NCBI GenBank assembly: GCA_035341855.1
Contig: DAOQWA010000001.1
Coordinates: forward strand, 148,804-212,803
Direction of reading: 5' to 3'
Origin: QQVM01 sp035341855
Lineage (GTDB): Bacteria > Bacteroidota > Bacteroidia > AKYH767-A > 2013-40CM-41-45
DNA length: 64,000 nt
Notes under the pieces: generated by a model
Told to the model about the DNA's origin: nothing
The model's input: only the letters and a program-made list of their open reading frames with translations
Databases searched by the model: none
Shown here: piece by piece, positions 52,752 through 62,093 of the stretch
How the letters are laid out: each line of letters starts with the position of its first letter
How positions within the stretch are numbered: position 1 is the stretch's first letter
Position numbers and translations under genes: made by a program

Positions 52752-52959
52752 CTAAAGGTTGAATAACCGCGTCTGAAATTCCTTAAACGGAAAAGAGGAT
52801 AAAAATCGCCGGCCAATCAGAAAAATATTGTACGATTCAAATTCCGGGAGGTACAATTAGCCTTTTAACCTGATTTAACATTTCTGCATTGAATGCATGC
52901 CTATTTAACTACCATTCAACGTAATTATTTCTTTACTTCGTAGGCCATAAATTCTTCCA

Positions 52960-55389
52960 ATGCGTTACAAAATTCTTTTGCTGGTTATTCCGGTAATGTT
53001 CATGTCATTGTCTGCTTTTAGCCAGACAAGTTCGATTTCCGGTCACATTGCAGACGAAAAAAATCAATCACTACCCGGAGCGATAGTACAATTACATTCT
53101 GCAAATGATTCACTCTTGTCGAAAGCGAACCTCACAGATGAAAATGGTAATTATACTTTTAGCGAGACAAAACCCGGTTCCTATTTCCTCAAAGTGTCCA
53201 TGCTTGGATTTCTGGGTCACCAAAGCGATGTATTTGATTTTAGCGGCAGTACAAAAGTGATGCCTTCTATTTCGCTTTCAGCAGGGGTAGTTTCTCTGAA
53301 GGAAGCTCAAGTAACTGCTATCAGACCATTGGTTGAAGTAAAGGCGGATAAGACAGTTTTTAATGTTGAAAACAGTATAAACGCTACCGGAAGCACAGCA
53401 CTGGAACTACTTCAAAAAGCTCCCGGAGTAGTTGTAGACAACAATGATAATATTATGCTTAAAGGCCGGGGCGGTGTACTGGTTCAGGTTGACGGAAGAG
53501 ATATGCACCTTTCAGGGGCTGAACTTGCAGATTACCTGAGATCGCTTAACAGTACAGAAGTTGATTTAATCGAACTGATCTCAAACCCTTCCTCCAAGTA
53601 TGAGGCAAAAGGCACTGCAGGTATTATAAACATCCGATTAAAGAAAAATAAAAATTTCGGAACAAACGGCTCTATAACTATTGGCTATGCGACAGAAGTA
53701 TATTCAAAATACAATGCGGCTCTATCGCTTAACAGTCGTTCTAAAAAATTTGGGTTCTTTTCAAGCTATGGAAACAACTGGGGGCAAAGAAGAATGAGAA
53801 TGAATTTTTACCGTGAACAATTCCCGTATGTGTATAATGCATCATCTACCTTTATTAACAAAGGATTAAAGCACAATTATAACACAGGTCTGGATTATTA
53901 TCTGAATAAGAAAAACACTTTAGGAATCATGCTAACCGGAAACCACAGCGAGCCTAAAGGATCAAACATGAGCAGGAACAGGATCAGCGGATTTAATTCC
54001 GAGGTTCCTGACAGTATACTAATGTCGGACCAGACAAGCACCGGTCATAACCATAATGTAGCTTTGAACCTTAACCATCGCTTTAACAACAATGCAGGAA
54101 CAGAATTAAGTACAGATCTGGATATCGGCTACTATGATGCATATAAGAACAATTATCAACCCAACTTATACACATTACCTGATTATACTACTGTACTGTC
54201 CTCTGCAAATTACAGGGCTGTCACTTCAACAGTAATCAATATTTATACACTCAAAACGGATTACTCAAAAAATATTTTGAAAGGAAAACTTGGCGCAGGA
54301 TATAAAGTTTCATTGGTCCATACAGATAATGATTACGACTTTTTTAATGTTAACAGTACAAATGAAATCTTAGACCAAACCAGGAGTAATCGTTTTACAT
54401 ACGATGAAAATGTTTTTGCATTTTACCTCAATTATCAGGCAAGCTGGAAAAAGTTTCAGTTTCAGGCAGGAATACGAACAGAATACACATCAAGTGAAGG
54501 GGATTTGAAAAATGCTGCGGATACTGTAGAAAATAAAAATGTTACCAGAGATTATACTGACTTTTTTCCAAGTGCAGGAATAACATACACCTTCAACAAC
54601 TCCAATTCAACTTCATTAATTTACAGCAAACGTATAAACAGACCAAATTACCAGGAGTTAAACCCTTTTGAATTTAAACTTGACGAACTCAGCGGAAGAA
54701 AGGGTAATCCATTTTTAAATCCGCAATATTCAGACAAAATTGAATTGTCGCATACGTATAAATATTCAACAACTCTGAGTGCCGGATACAGTCATACAAG
54801 AGATTTCTTCGCTCAAATCACAGACACGCTAGGTAATGGGAAAAGTATCCTTTCACCACGTAACCTTGCAACTGAAAAGATCTTTAACCTTAGCCTCTCA
54901 TCTTATCAGCAACTGTTGAAATGGTTTAGTGTTTATTTGAATATGGGGCTAAACAATCAAGTGTACAATGCTGACTTTGGCAATGGAAAGCGAATCGACA
55001 AAAGCGTAACAAGCTTTAATCTTTTCGCCCAAAACACCATAAAGCTTCCTCATAATTATAGCTTAGAAATTTCCGGATGGTACAATAGTGCGGGTGTTTG
55101 GAGTGGATCCTATGTCACCAAACCCAATGGTTCGTTAGATATAGGAATTCAAAAGAAGTTATTCCACGATCAGGCAACTTTAAAATTGTCATACTCTGAT
55201 ATATTAAAAACAGCACCATGGGACAGTAAAAATGTATATGGTGGAATAGTTATTAATGTCAATGGTGACTGGGAAAGCCAGCAATTTCGTGCCTCTTTCA
55301 CCTGGCGCTTTGGCAACAAACAGGTTCAGAACGTGAAGCAAAGAAAATCGGGAAGCGAATCTGAGCTGAAGCGTATTGGTTCAGAATAA
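52960..55389 (+). CDS. outer-membrane beta-barrel family protein (TonB receptor-like)
   Basis: An 809-residue exported protein. Signal peptide 1-21 (ending SAFSQ). A carboxypeptidase-regulatory-like domain follows (about 25-110: SISGHIADEKNQSLPGAIVQLHS, LTDENGNYTFSETKPGSYFL), then a plug (about 125-228: ADKTVFNVENS, LELLQKAPGVVVDNND, GVLVQVDGRDMHLSG) and a long barrel (about 235-795: INRPNYQELNPFEFKLDELS, GNPFLNPQYSDKIELSHTYK) ending FTWRFGNKQ. These features match the outer-membrane beta-barrel family related to TonB receptors; members transport or bind peptides and metals, but no ligand can be assigned. No STN domain, SusD or sigma/FecR gene is near. Confidence 0.9.
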   Translation: MRYKILLLVIPVMFMSLSAFSQTSSISGHIADEKNQSLPGAIVQLHSANDSLLSKANLTDENGNYTFSETKPGSYFLKVSMLGFLGHQSDVFDFSGSTKVMPSISLSAGVVSLKEAQVTAIRPLVEVKADKTVFNVENSINATGSTALELLQKAPGVVVDNNDNIMLKGRGGVLVQVDGRDMHLSGAELADYLRSLNSTEVDLIELISNPSSKYEAKGTAGIINIRLKKNKNFGTNGSITIGYATEVYSKYNAALSLNSRSKKFGFFSSYGNNWGQRRMRMNFYREQFPYVYNASSTFINKGLKHNYNTGLDYYLNKKNTLGIMLTGNHSEPKGSNMSRNRISGFNSEVPDSILMSDQTSTGHNHNVALNLNHRFNNNAGTELSTDLDIGYYDAYKNNYQPNLYTLPDYTTVLSSANYRAVTSTVINIYTLKTDYSKNILKGKLGAGYKVSLVHTDNDYDFFNVNSTNEILDQTRSNRFTYDENVFAFYLNYQASWKKFQFQAGIRTEYTSSEGDLKNAADTVENKNVTRDYTDFFPSAGITYTFNNSNSTSLIYSKRINRPNYQELNPFEFKLDELSGRKGNPFLNPQYSDKIELSHTYKYSTTLSAGYSHTRDFFAQITDTLGNGKSILSPRNLATEKIFNLSLSSYQQLLKWFSVYLNMGLNNQVYNADFGNGKRIDKSVTSFNLFAQNTIKLPHNYSLEISGWYNSAGVWSGSYVTKPNGSLDIGIQKKLFHDQATLKLSYSDILKTAPWDSKNVYGGIVINVNGDWESQQFRASFTWRFGNKQVQNVKQRKSGSESELKRIGSE

Positions 55390-55842
55390 TTCTTTAAAGG
55401 AAGAGCCAATCTTATGTGAACACCGGATCTAACTATATTCAAGCTCCTGTGTTGATTCACGCCATTTCAAACTTATTAATTTCGCTGTGCCAATTTTTCT
55501 TTTCAGACTTTATAACACAGGAAAATATTCCCTATTTTCAAAAAGTATTTGCCAAAATAAAATACCGGATATGAATTTTTAATCTAAAAATATTTTACTA
55601 TATTTCATGAATTGCATTGCGTAAAACTCTATTATTCAGAATCACTTATATTAAATTAGTGGTTTAATGAGAATTTGAGCATCATTAATTACAATAGTCA
55701 ACAATTGCATAGCCACAGCATGCTTATTGTATTAGTACTGTAAAGGTTTTCTGTGATAAAAAACAATATATATATCAAAGACGCAAAATCCAATCAATCA
55801 TTAAATCAATCTTAAATTTTCATACTCTTAAAACAAATTACA
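55390..55842. other. intergenic stretch, nothing recognised
   Basis: About 450 very AT-rich bases between the barrel gene and the coiled-coil gene at 55843. I see no coding frame or strong hairpin. The downstream end must carry the promoter of the 55843 gene. Confidence 0.35.
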
Positions 55843-56127
55843 ATGGACACAAACACATTTAAAGAAAATGCAAAAAAGACGATAGACAAGATCTTCATGC
55901 AAATCGATGAACTTGAAGCAAAAAAAGATCTTGCAAAGGCAAAGGCCAAAGTTGAATATACAGAACTAATAAACAATCTTAAGTCAAAGAAATTTGAACT
56001 TCAGGAGAAATACAAAAATCTCGAAAAATCCAGTGAAGAAAAATGGGATTCAGCAAGCAAAGACTTTTCAAAAAGCGCTGAATTCTTCAAGGAAGGAATC
56101 TCGAAAGTAGCTTCCATGTTGAGCTAA
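55843..56127 (+). CDS. small coiled-coil protein, stress-protein-like
   Basis: A 94-residue soluble, highly charged helical protein. A long coiled coil (about 15-75) has heptads such as IDELEAKKDLAKAKAKVEYTELINNL and KFELQEKYKNLEKS, rich in Lys, Glu and Ala, and a more hydrophobic C-terminal helix (SAEFFKEGISKVASMLS). In pattern it resembles the small coiled-coil proteins called sll1863-type stress proteins in databases, but the match is by type and not by a defined motif. No signal peptide. It is alone, with a long upstream leader. Confidence 0.7.
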   Translation: MDTNTFKENAKKTIDKIFMQIDELEAKKDLAKAKAKVEYTELINNLKSKKFELQEKYKNLEKSSEEKWDSASKDFSKSAEFFKEGISKVASMLS

Positions 56128-56288
56128 GATTCTATCTGATAAAATATACTTTTCATTGCCATTACTGTTTCAAATATTCGGTATTGCATCAATTGTGCTT
56201 ATTTCGAAACAGGAATGATATCATTCTATGCTTAACTTAGTAAATACTTACCAATAAGTACATACACTGAATCTTCTACAACACAAAA

Positions 56289-57469
56289 ATGGCCGCGGGC
56301 TTATTGCGTTTGCATTTTACTTTGCGGAAGGAGCACCTATCGGATTTATCTGGTGGGCAATGCCAACTCTGCTTAGGCAACATGGTATCGAAATAGATAT
56401 AATAGGCCGGTTCACGGCAATACTCACCCTACCATGGGTGTTTAAATTTTTATGGGCGCCTCTAATTGATGTGTTCCGAAGCAAAAGTTTTGGATACACG
56501 GGATGGATTGGACTATCACAATTACTTATGTGTATCACCTTATTGCCATTGGTTTTTATTCCACTGGAAGGAAACTTAATGTTATGGGGCATCCTGTTAT
56601 TTTTTCATTCCATTTTTGCCGCTACGCAAGATGTTTCTGTTGACGCATTGGTGATAAACGTAGTTGCAAGCAAAGAGAAAGGCATGCTCAACGGGCTGAT
56701 GCAAGCCGGAATGTTACTTGGACGAAGTTTGTTTGGCGGAGGCGCATTGCTGATCGCTTCCTCGTCCGGATTACATATTACCATTGGTCTCATGATATTG
56801 GTTATTTTTTCCACGTTGTTGCTTTTGAATTTCATTAAGGAACCTCAGCATGTTAAAGCCGAAAACAAACGTGTTAATGAATTTCAAAAAAACCTTATTG
56901 CAAGTTTCAAACCAAAGTCAACCTGGTACGCAATTGCCTTTGCACTGACGGCAGCCGCTGCATTTGAAGCTGTCGGTGCAATGGCCGGACCATTTATGAC
57001 TGATAAAAAACTTAGCATAGAATCAATCGGATTCTTTTTTGGCCTTCCGGTTGTACTTTCAATGCTAGGCGGTGGATTGTTAGGAGGCTATTTTTCAGAC
57101 AGAATGAAGCGTCGCCTTTCTACAACATTATTCCTTTGTGGCTTTGTATCCATGGCAATAACAATTGCGGTGGTTGGATATATATTCCCGGACAGCCACT
57201 CCCCGGTTTGGGTCTCACTATTCATCCTGATGTATTTCTCTATAGGGATGTTTACTGCAACATCCTATGCATTGTTCATGGATGTAAGCAACCCTAAACT
57301 GGGCGCTACTCAATTCAGCACTTTTATGGCGGCTACAAATGGTTGTGAAGCATGGGTTGTCTGGACCGCAGGAATTCTGGCTGCAAGTTATAGCTATAGT
57401 TTAGCCTTTCTAATAATGAGTATTGTCTCTTTAGGCAGTTTGCTTTTTTTAAGAAAGATGAATGTGTAA
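56289..57469 (+). CDS. MFS permease, PAT/AmpG-like, probable frame slip near the start
   Basis: A membrane protein with about twelve helices. Its features fit the PAT/AmpG branch of the major facilitator family: FAATQDVSVDALVINVVASK (the TQD..DA signature), GLMQAGMLLGRSLFGG and GGYFSDRMKRRLS. AmpG moves muropeptides; other PAT members carry acetyl-CoA or siderophores, so the substrate is open. The long frame starts at ATG 56360, but strong first-helix coding (GLIAFAFYFAEGAPIGFIWW) lies upstream in the same frame with no ATG, GTG or TTG. ATG 56289 in another frame reads MAAGL, and one extra G in the GGG at 56297-56299 would join it to GLIAFAFYF. So the gene probably starts at 56289, with a sequencing or assembly error or a true frameshift. 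Confidence 0.78.
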
Positions 57470-57574
57470 AAGGTACGACTAAACCTTAACTCAACTTGTT
57501 TATAAACCCAAGCTGTTTTTTTAAAACTTCAGCAAGTACAATAAAAGTGATCCCGTATAAAACATTTGAAGACA

Positions 57575-60500
57575 CTACCTAACCAAAGTTACCGAACCTT
57601 TAAACTCATGCTCTATGCCCATGTAATCGGTAACCTTTGCTATATAAACATACACTCCTTCCAGTCCTTCTTTCTCTCCATTCTTGCTAATTCCATCCCA
57701 GGACACCGGAAAACCGGATGCATTGAATATTTCAACTCCCCAACGGTTAAATATTTGTAACTCTAAGTTTCTGATTCCTTCTCCATTCGGTGTAAATTGA
57801 TCGTTCAGTTGATCTCCATTCGGTGTGAAAGCATTAGGAAAATAAACTGAAAAAAACGGCTCAACATATAATCTGCCATAAGATGTGTCATAACAATTGT
57901 AGGAATTCATCAATATCAACTGCACGTTAAAACTACCGGTGTCAGTATATGTATAAAATGGATGGCGTAAATTTGAAACTCCTTTACCATCTCCAAAATC
58001 CCATTGATAATCGAGCCCACCTTTACTTGTATTTAAAAAACTAACTGCTGGATCCAAAATGCTAACCAATTCCGGCTGACAAACGAAGCTTGCTTCAGGT
58101 AATGGAAATACCGTAATATCTTTAATCTTTTTAGTGATGCTTGAACAACCGCTATCAGACCATGCAGTAAGAGTAACATCGTATGAACCCGGATGTCTGT
58201 AAGAATGATGAGGATGTTTCGTAGAATCAAAACCTCCATCACCAAACTCCCAAAACCAATTGCTGATTACTCCTGTTCCAATAGTAGAAAGATCTGTGAA
58301 CAGGGTCGGTTGTAATGCACAAATATTTTGGGTCTCAAACTCTACTACCGGAATCTCATTGACGGTCACGTCGTAATTCGTACTATCAATACAACCATTG
58401 CTTGCTGTTGCAATTAATCTGACGGGATAAGTTCCGGGACCAATATAAGTATTGACACCGATAATGTCACCGGAAATATTTCCATCACCAAAACTCCATT
58501 GATTGAGTAATATTGTACCTGTTGATATCGAAGAATTATTTACAAAAGTTGTAGGATGATTTGCGCAAACTTGTGATGGTGGTGCGAACTGGACAACAGG
58601 TACCTCATTCAAGTATACCATAACTGTATCATTGTTCGTACAACCATCAATGCTCGTAACTTCCACTATATAAGTGGTAGAAATTGCAGGTGCAACCAGT
58701 ATAGCAGCACCAGTACTTGCACCGGGATTCCATTGATAGGAAAGTCCGCCGGAGGCAGTTAATGTTGTAGAATAGCCCGGACAAATGTAAACATCGGCAC
58801 CTGCATTGGCCACAGGCAATTGATTGACACTTACCAACACACTATCTTCGTTCAGGCAACCATTTGCATCTGTTACCCGGACAATATATTGCTGGCTAAG
58901 TGTTGGTGAAACCACAAAAGCAGCTCCCGGGATTGAATTAGAAAGCCATTGATAGGATACTCCACCTGAAGCAATGAGGGTAGCAACTTCTCCCATGCAT
59001 ATCACAGTATCAGTACCTGCATTGGCCGGGGGCAGCGGGTTTACATTTACGTGTATAGTATCATAAATAAAACATCCAACTTGCGTGGTAACCTGTACAA
59101 AAAAATCAGTAGTAGTTTGAAGACTTACTGTAATTGAACTATCTGTGCTTCCTCCGGGGCTCCAAAGGTAAGACACACCACCGGAGGCAAGCAATGAAAC
59201 GGGGTCATTCACACAAACACTTTGGCTTGTCATTGTGCCGCTAACAAATGGATGCACTGTAACATAGACACTATCATAATCATCACATCCATTTGCATCA
59301 GTTACTTTCACGATATAATTTGTGGAAACAGCAGGCGAAACTTGTATTGAACTTGCTGTGTTATTTCCCGGAGTCCATAGATAAGTTACCCCTCCGGATG
59401 CCGTAAGAGTTACAGGATTTACATTGCAGGTTGCCTGATCAGGACCGGCATTTGCGACAGGAAGAGGATTAACATTTACAGTCACGGAATTACTGAAAGT
59501 GCAACCGTATGAATCATTAATAATTACAGAATAAGTTGTTGTTGAAAGTGGAGTTACAGATATGTTCGCATTTGTACTACCGTTATTCAACCATTGGTAT
59601 GAAATACCTCCGGAAGCATTCAATAATGCTGTTGAGCCCATGCAAATTGTTTGATCTGCTCCGGCACTTGTATTGGGTACAGGATACACAGAAACAGTCA
59701 CCGTATCACTATTTCCACATCCATTAGTATCAGTGACAAAAACAATGTAGTTAGAAGTTGAGGGAGGCGATACAGAAATGGAGCTGGCGGTAGATCCACC
59801 GGGGCTCCATAAATATGAATAGCCTCCGCTTGCACTAAGTGTTGCTGTGCCTCCAAGACATATTGATTGATTGGCACCACCACTTGCAGTTGGCAATGGA
59901 AGTGGCAGCACATCTAAATAAACACTATCCTGCACAGATGGAGCACAACCATTAGGTGAAGAAACGGTCACATAGTACCATTTACTCACTGAAGCAGTTG
60001 CGATTGGATTTGCACTACCGGGATTATTTAAGTCAGCAGCAGGGGTCCAGGAATAAACATAATTAGAAGATGCCGGAAATGGTGTGGCAGATAATTGTAC
60101 AAGTTGGTTCTGACAAACGGTGATTGCTGAAGCAGATACTGAAAGTGTAGGAGGGTCAGGGACTTCTACTTCATAATAATATTCTTTTGTACAACCGGAT
60201 ATAAACTCATCACCATGCTGAATATAAATATCCGGAACTATAGGTGCAGTTAGTGTAAGTACAGGACCGACAGCAAACGTGTCAAGAGGATTCGTATTTG
60301 TTGACCACCAGGATCCGAAAAGTGTAGCAGAGCCTCCCAGTTGGATAGTATCAGATGTACACACAAAAGAATCTACAAGGATAGGCGGGGCTTTGCTGAA
60401 AGATCCGACAGAATATGCATAACTCTCTGCTGATCCTGTCCCATAAGCATAGGCTGTAAAACCACTGTCGGCCTGTAGTGTGTGACTTCCCTGGCTCAAG

Positions 60501-61786
60501 GATAATTGGGCATACGACATTGTACTACAAAAGGAAAGCGGGCTGAACGAAGAGGAAGGAACACTAACACCATTCAACTTAAGCTGACCTGTATGTGAAG
60601 TGTTCATAATAACATTTACATTATGCTGGTTGATGACAGACGATGTTACTGTACTAAAAGTAACCTGATCTATTTTCTGATCCTGGGCATTTAAAAACAT
60701 CATGGCCGGATCACCGGCTCCTGCACAGTTAATGCCTTGCATATACTGAGCAACGCATACAGGCTGATTGGATGTAATACATTGTGTACCGGTGATATTA
60801 TTGATTTCAGTGAATTGCCCTGCATTTAATATTGTCGGAGGTCCTCCGTCTATTGTAAAGGAAGTATTGTTTTGGTCGGCCAATACACGCAAGGTATAGT
60901 TAGAGGCAAACGAAAAAGGAACAGCAAAATAAGTTTTTCCCCAATATGCTACGGGAATCGATTGCTCGTACAATACGTCGCACGCTGCGCATCCTGCCGG
61001 AATATTGACACAAGTTGATCCGGAAAAGACTGCGAAGGGACGACACGATCCACTGGAGTCAGTAGCAGCTATTACGGTACCGGTTAAATCAAGACTGAAA
61101 TTAGCTGCCAATACCTGATATGATTGACCGGCATTTAAATTGACATTAAAAGGAACACCTGCAGGTCGCCCTCCGAAAGTTGCGCAAGATGGTGTAATAG
61201 CAACCTGTGTTCCGTCTTCTGTTGCAACTATCAGCAATTCAGAATTTACTTTAGGGTCTGACGATACAGACAAGCCGGGATAACTACATGTCCGATATTC
61301 TGTACCTAAAGACTGCTTGGGATAGATCACCGTCGCATCCGAGGTATACTCCTGAAAAGCTATTGAAAATACGCTTATTGTATCCTGCGAGACCACTTTC
61401 ACACCGCGGTTATCAACGGCTTCAGATGTTGTATGTTCAACACTGGCAAGTGGCAAAGCAAGTGTAGTTGTTTGATTAGCAATAACTGTAAAGTTCTGTG
61501 TCCATCCTGTTTGCGGAATGCTTACCGTACCACTTGTGCTGACTTCGGAAGTAATAAAAAGTTCACATCTTTTTGAGCTTACCTGAAAATTTGCCATGTA
61601 AGGAAAGCCGACCCAGAATTCTTTTCCTTTCGTCGGAATTACACCTTGCGAGTGAGCCGGCGAAGCATATGCCAAAACTACTAACACAGTTAACAGTGAT
61701 CGCAAAATACTTTTTTGCTGAAATAAATTATTGGAAAATAACTTTGAGAAATTAATTGAGTTGAAAATTATGGAGGATATCATCAC
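57575..61786 (-). CDS. giant secreted adhesin: IgGFc-binding-like, Ig repeats, PKD, type B T9SS domain
   Basis: A 1403-residue exported protein. A long n-region precedes the signal peptide core (about 26-47, ending SPAHSQ). Residues 50-460 match the IgGFc-binding-protein-like N-domain (GKEFWVGFPYMANF, NSELLIVATEDGTQVAI, YEQSIPVAYWGKTYFAVPF). Six tandem Ig-like units of about 72 residues follow (AGADQTICMGSTALLNASGG ... YQW...VTVNVNPLP). Then come three PKD domains (WSFGDGN, WEFGDGG, WDFGDGK) and a gliding-motility-associated type B T9SS domain (FPNAFTPNGDQLND, FNRWGVEIFNASG). It is a cell-surface adhesin or gliding-associated protein by type. It is the only type B sorting domain in the window. 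Confidence 0.92.
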   Translation of the reverse strand: MMISSIIFNSINFSKLFSNNLFQQKSILRSLLTVLVVLAYASPAHSQGVIPTKGKEFWVGFPYMANFQVSSKRCELFITSEVSTSGTVSIPQTGWTQNFTVIANQTTTLALPLASVEHTTSEAVDNRGVKVVSQDTISVFSIAFQEYTSDATVIYPKQSLGTEYRTCSYPGLSVSSDPKVNSELLIVATEDGTQVAITPSCATFGGRPAGVPFNVNLNAGQSYQVLAANFSLDLTGTVIAATDSSGSCRPFAVFSGSTCVNIPAGCAACDVLYEQSIPVAYWGKTYFAVPFSFASNYTLRVLADQNNTSFTIDGGPPTILNAGQFTEINNITGTQCITSNQPVCVAQYMQGINCAGAGDPAMMFLNAQDQKIDQVTFSTVTSSVINQHNVNVIMNTSHTGQLKLNGVSVPSSSFSPLSFCSTMSYAQLSLSQGSHTLQADSGFTAYAYGTGSAESYAYSVGSFSKAPPILVDSFVCTSDTIQLGGSATLFGSWWSTNTNPLDTFAVGPVLTLTAPIVPDIYIQHGDEFISGCTKEYYYEVEVPDPPTLSVSASAITVCQNQLVQLSATPFPASSNYVYSWTPAADLNNPGSANPIATASVSKWYYVTVSSPNGCAPSVQDSVYLDVLPLPLPTASGGANQSICLGGTATLSASGGYSYLWSPGGSTASSISVSPPSTSNYIVFVTDTNGCGNSDTVTVSVYPVPNTSAGADQTICMGSTALLNASGGISYQWLNNGSTNANISVTPLSTTTYSVIINDSYGCTFSNSVTVNVNPLPVANAGPDQATCNVNPVTLTASGGVTYLWTPGNNTASSIQVSPAVSTNYIVKVTDANGCDDYDSVYVTVHPFVSGTMTSQSVCVNDPVSLLASGGVSYLWSPGGSTDSSITVSLQTTTDFFVQVTTQVGCFIYDTIHVNVNPLPPANAGTDTVICMGEVATLIASGGVSYQWLSNSIPGAAFVVSPTLSQQYIVRVTDANGCLNEDSVLVSVNQLPVANAGADVYICPGYSTTLTASGGLSYQWNPGASTGAAILVAPAISTTYIVEVTSIDGCTNNDTVMVYLNEVPVVQFAPPSQVCANHPTTFVNNSSISTGTILLNQWSFGDGNISGDIIGVNTYIGPGTYPVRLIATASNGCIDSTNYDVTVNEIPVVEFETQNICALQPTLFTDLSTIGTGVISNWFWEFGDGGFDSTKHPHHSYRHPGSYDVTLTAWSDSGCSSITKKIKDITVFPLPEASFVCQPELVSILDPAVSFLNTSKGGLDYQWDFGDGKGVSNLRHPFYTYTDTGSFNVQLILMNSYNCYDTSYGRLYVEPFFSVYFPNAFTPNGDQLNDQFTPNGEGIRNLELQIFNRWGVEIFNASGFPVSWDGISKNGEKEGLEGVYVYIAKVTDYMGIEHEFKGSVTLVR
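58640..59960 (-). repeat. six tandem Ig-like coding repeats of about 72 residues
   Basis: Within the giant adhesin, six successive units contain the core [LI]xASGG[xV][ST]Y[LQ]W followed by a [VI]TD-x-NGC-like turn and VNPLP-type linker. The core codons are at about 59835 (first unit) and 58750 (last), giving an average period near 216 bases. The units are diverged at the DNA level, so they should be stable in assembly. Confidence 0.85.
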
Positions 61787-62093
61787 AAAAGAAAGCTTAA
61801 AATATAATTAAATGTACAAATTAAATCCACTATTCCCAGTAATACCTTTGAAATATATTATTTGCATTTTCTTCATTAAAATCGATAAAAACCGACATTA
61901 ATAAAGACGAAACCCTTGAATACTAATTAAAATCCTAAATGCACTGTTAAACGATGTTGCACTTCTTTAAATGAGTCTCTCTGAGTCACATTAACAATTA
62001 TTGTTAAATTTAACTGTGAGTGATAATTCCTGAGTAATTAGCACAAAGCATTTAAAGATTTAATCTTTATTCGATAAACTTGAATTGAAATGT
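61787..62093. other. intergenic stretch with a palindrome upstream of the adhesin gene
   Basis: About 300 AT-rich bases between the T9SS gene ending at 62094 and the start of the adhesin gene at 61786. It contains TTAACAAT-T-ATTGTTAA (61991-62007) flanked by TCACA and TGTGA; otherwise nothing recognised. Confidence 0.4.
61986..62019. promoter_or_regulatory. nested palindrome, candidate operator
   Basis: TTAACAAT and ATTGTTAA (61991-62007) are perfect 8-base arms with a 1-base centre. Outside them TCACA (61986-61990) is complementary to TGTGA (62015-62019). The site is about 205 bases before the adhesin start. It could be a repressor site or a weak hairpin at the end of the 62094 gene. Confidence 0.3.
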
